DNA from: Lentisalinibacter sediminis
Lineage (GTDB): Bacteria > Pseudomonadota > Gammaproteobacteria > Steroidobacterales > Woeseiaceae
NCBI RefSeq assembly: GCF_040706615.1
Contig: NZ_JAPDRF010000001.1
Coordinates: 496,001-560,000 of the forward strand
Direction: 5' to 3'
Length of the DNA: 64,000 bases
The notes under the pieces were generated by a model, which saw only the letters and a list, made by a program, of their open reading frames with translations, had not been told where the DNA came from and made no database searches. A program made the translations under genes and the position numbers. Each line of letters begins with the position of its first letter. The stretch's first letter is position 1. Of this stretch, positions 62,563 to 64,000 are shown piece after piece.

Positions 62563-63252
62563 CTACCCTGCCTGCTCGTCGCCGAGCCTTTCCGCCGCCA
62601 GACCGAGCACTTTTTCCGTCACCTGCTCGATGCCCAGTGAGGTGGAATCGATCACGATGGCGTCCTCGGCCGGGACCAGCGGCGCCACCGATCGCTCGGT
62701 ATCTCTGCGGTCACGCTCCGCGATATCGCGGGCAAGGCCGGCAAGCGTAACACCAATACCCTTGTCTTTCAACTGCTTATAGCGCCTCCGAGCCCTCTCC
62801 TCGGCGCTGGCCGTCAGGAAGATTTTCAGGGCGGCCGCGGGAAAGATCGCGGTGCCCATATCGCGCCCGTCGGCGACCAGGCCGGGGGGCTCGCGGAAAT
62901 CCCGCTGCCGGGCCTTGAGCGCCTCGCGCACCTCGGCCACCGCGGCGATCCGCGAGGCCAGCCGGCCGCACTCCTCGGTGCGCAGCTCGCCCCCCACCTC
63001 GTCGCCGTCCAGCCACACCGTTTCGGCCCCGTCGGATGCGCCGAAAGACACCCGCATCTCCCGCGCGGCCCGCACCAGGCCGGCTACGTCGTCGACGTCG
63101 ATACCCCGGCGTGCGGATGCCAGCGCGGTCAGACGGTAGAGCGCGCCGCTGTCCAGCAGGTGGAATCCCAACGCCGTGGCCACACGCCGCGCGATCGTCC
63201 CCTTGCCGGATCCGCTCGGGCCGTCGATGGCGATGACGGGCACCGTGTTCAC
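62563..63252 (-). CDS. cmk: Cytidylate kinase
   Basis: 229 residues from GTG 63252, overlapping the aroA stop (GTGA). P-loop IAIDGPSGSGKGTIARRVA with Lys17, HLLDSGALYRL, LVADGRDMGTAIFP and RRRYKQLKDKG are typical. It phosphorylates CMP and dCMP. The aroA-cmk-rpsA order is conserved in gammaproteobacteria. Confidence 0.96.
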   Translation of the reverse strand: MNTVPVIAIDGPSGSGKGTIARRVATALGFHLLDSGALYRLTALASARRGIDVDDVAGLVRAAREMRVSFGASDGAETVWLDGDEVGGELRTEECGRLASRIAAVAEVREALKARQRDFREPPGLVADGRDMGTAIFPAAALKIFLTASAEERARRRYKQLKDKGIGVTLAGLARDIAERDRRDTERSVAPLVPAEDAIVIDSTSLGIEQVTEKVLGLAAERLGDEQAG

Positions 63253-64000
63253 GCCAGCGTCTCCAGCCCGAAGCCCGCCTGGCGGCAGGTCTCCGGGAAG
63301 CCGGGGAACGAGGTGGCAACGTTGGCGACATCGCCAATTTCGATGGGCTCCTCCGCCGCAACTCCTGCTATGGCGAAGGCCATGGCGATGCGATGATCAC
63401 CATGGCTGTCGACCCGGCCGCCCGCGAGCCGTCCGACGCCGCGGATGCGCGCGGAGTCCACGGTCTCCTCCACTTCGACGCCGAGCCGCCGCAGGCCCTC
63501 GGCCATGGCGGCGATCCGGTCGCTCTCCTTCACCCGCAGCTCGCCGATGCCACGGAACAGCGTTTCGCCCTCGGCGCAGGCCGCCGCCACGAACAGCACC
63601 GGGAACTCGTCGATGGCCAGCGGCACGAACTCCGGGTCCACGTCGATACCCCGCAGCGCCGAGCGGCGCACCGTGATATCGGCCACGGGCTCGCCGCCGG
63701 CGAGCCGCTCGCCCGCGATCCCGATGTCCGCCCCCATCTCGCGGAGGATGCCGATCACCCCGGTGCGGGTCGGATTCACGCCCACGTTGCGGATGACCAG
63801 GCCATCCCGGGCCGCCAGTGCGCCGGCCACGAGAAAGAACGCGGCCGAGGAAAGATCGCCGGGCACGGGGATTTCTATGCCGCGCAGCGTGGATGGCCCC
63901 TCCAGCATGATCGTGTTACCGCTGCGATGCAGCTTCGCGCCCATGGCGGTGAGCATCCGCTCGGTATGGTCGCGGGTCACCTCCGGCTCCGTCACCCGGC
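63249..64000 (-). CDS. aroA: 5-enolpyruvylshikimate-3-phosphate synthase, C-terminal part (runs off right edge)
   Basis: About 250 residues of the C-terminal domain, with no start in the window. VTEPEVTRDHTERMLTAMGA, DLSSAAFFLVAGAL, VNPTRTGVIGILREMGADI, DEFPVLFVAAACAEGET and RVKESDRIAAMAEGLR are conserved. It transfers the enolpyruvyl group of PEP to shikimate-3-phosphate. Directly coupled to cmk. Confidence 0.96.
   Translation of the reverse strand, partial: RVTEPEVTRDHTERMLTAMGAKLHRSGNTIMLEGPSTLRGIEIPVPGDLSSAAFFLVAGALAARDGLVIRNVGVNPTRTGVIGILREMGADIGIAGERLAGGEPVADITVRRSALRGIDVDPEFVPLAIDEFPVLFVAAACAEGETLFRGIGELRVKESDRIAAMAEGLRRLGVEVEETVDSARIRGVGRLAGGRVDSHGDHRIAMAFAIAGVAAEEPIEIGDVANVATSFPGFPETCRQAGFGLETLA

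Overview
This is a GC-rich (about two thirds G+C) chromosomal window from a gammaproteobacterium. The core gene order infC-rpmI-rplT-pheS-pheT-ihfA-merR-tRNA-Pro, aroA-cmk-rpsA-ihfB-lapA-lapB and a TonB2/TtpC-type energising operon all point to that class. A fused aspartokinase/DAP decarboxylase, a SAM-I riboswitch on a metB operon and a TrpR-family regulator in front of hisG suggest a lineage near the Xanthomonadales and relatives (inference; a 16S or marker tree is needed). No insertion sequence, prophage, integrase or CRISPR array was seen.

Layout. (1) 1-10081: a catabolic block. It holds a truncated GntR regulator, a broken membrane-protein gene, hydantoinase/oxoprolinase-type HyuB and HyuA, HMG-CoA lyase, then divergently a CaiB-type CoA-transferase, an isochorismatase-fold amidase, a double-VOC protein and an acyl-CoA dehydrogenase. 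Two TTGTATACA operators, 63 bp apart centre to centre, lie in the divergent promoter region. (2) 10108-15697: a 2Fe-2S ferredoxin and a six-gene DUF3450-TtpC-ExbB-ExbD-TonB-TPR operon. (3) 16096-18518: a second acyl-CoA dehydrogenase and an MDR oxidoreductase. (4) 18583-24431: leucine operon leuA-ilvE-leuC-leuD-leuB behind a leucine-rich leader peptide and attenuator. (5) 24461-28376: metB-metY-metX under a SAM-I riboswitch whose expression platform masks the metB Shine-Dalgarno sequence. (6) 28437-35637: TrpR-family regulator plus hisGDCBHAFE, with a perfect 24-bp palindrome over the promoter. hisI is absent, and hisF appears to start with AUU. (7) 35627-40004: ilvD-lysAC. (8) 40170-44172: a membrane-tethered Ser/Thr kinase overlapping a GlcD-type FAD oxidase gene, then a cyclase-homology protein. 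(9) 44194-49881: translation/IHF cluster flanked by tRNA-Pro and tRNA-Val, with infC starting on AUC. (10) 49941-53491: uvrB, aspartate aminotransferase, tRNA-Asn. (11) 53584-56547: MgtE, a membrane-less MgtE-N/CBS partner and an MscS channel in overlapping frames. (12) 56850-64000: galU and a small periplasmic protein, a ComEA-like protein, lapB, lapA, ihfB, rpsA, cmk and partial aroA.

Most genes serve amino-acid biosynthesis, and each of the Leu, Met and His operons carries a different control device: attenuation, SAM riboswitch, and a repressor palindrome. The most useful leads are these three regulatory designs, the two non-AUG starts (hisF AUU, infC AUC), the split MgtE-MscS operon, the cyclase-homology protein, and the uncharacterised hydantoinase/CoA catabolic block.
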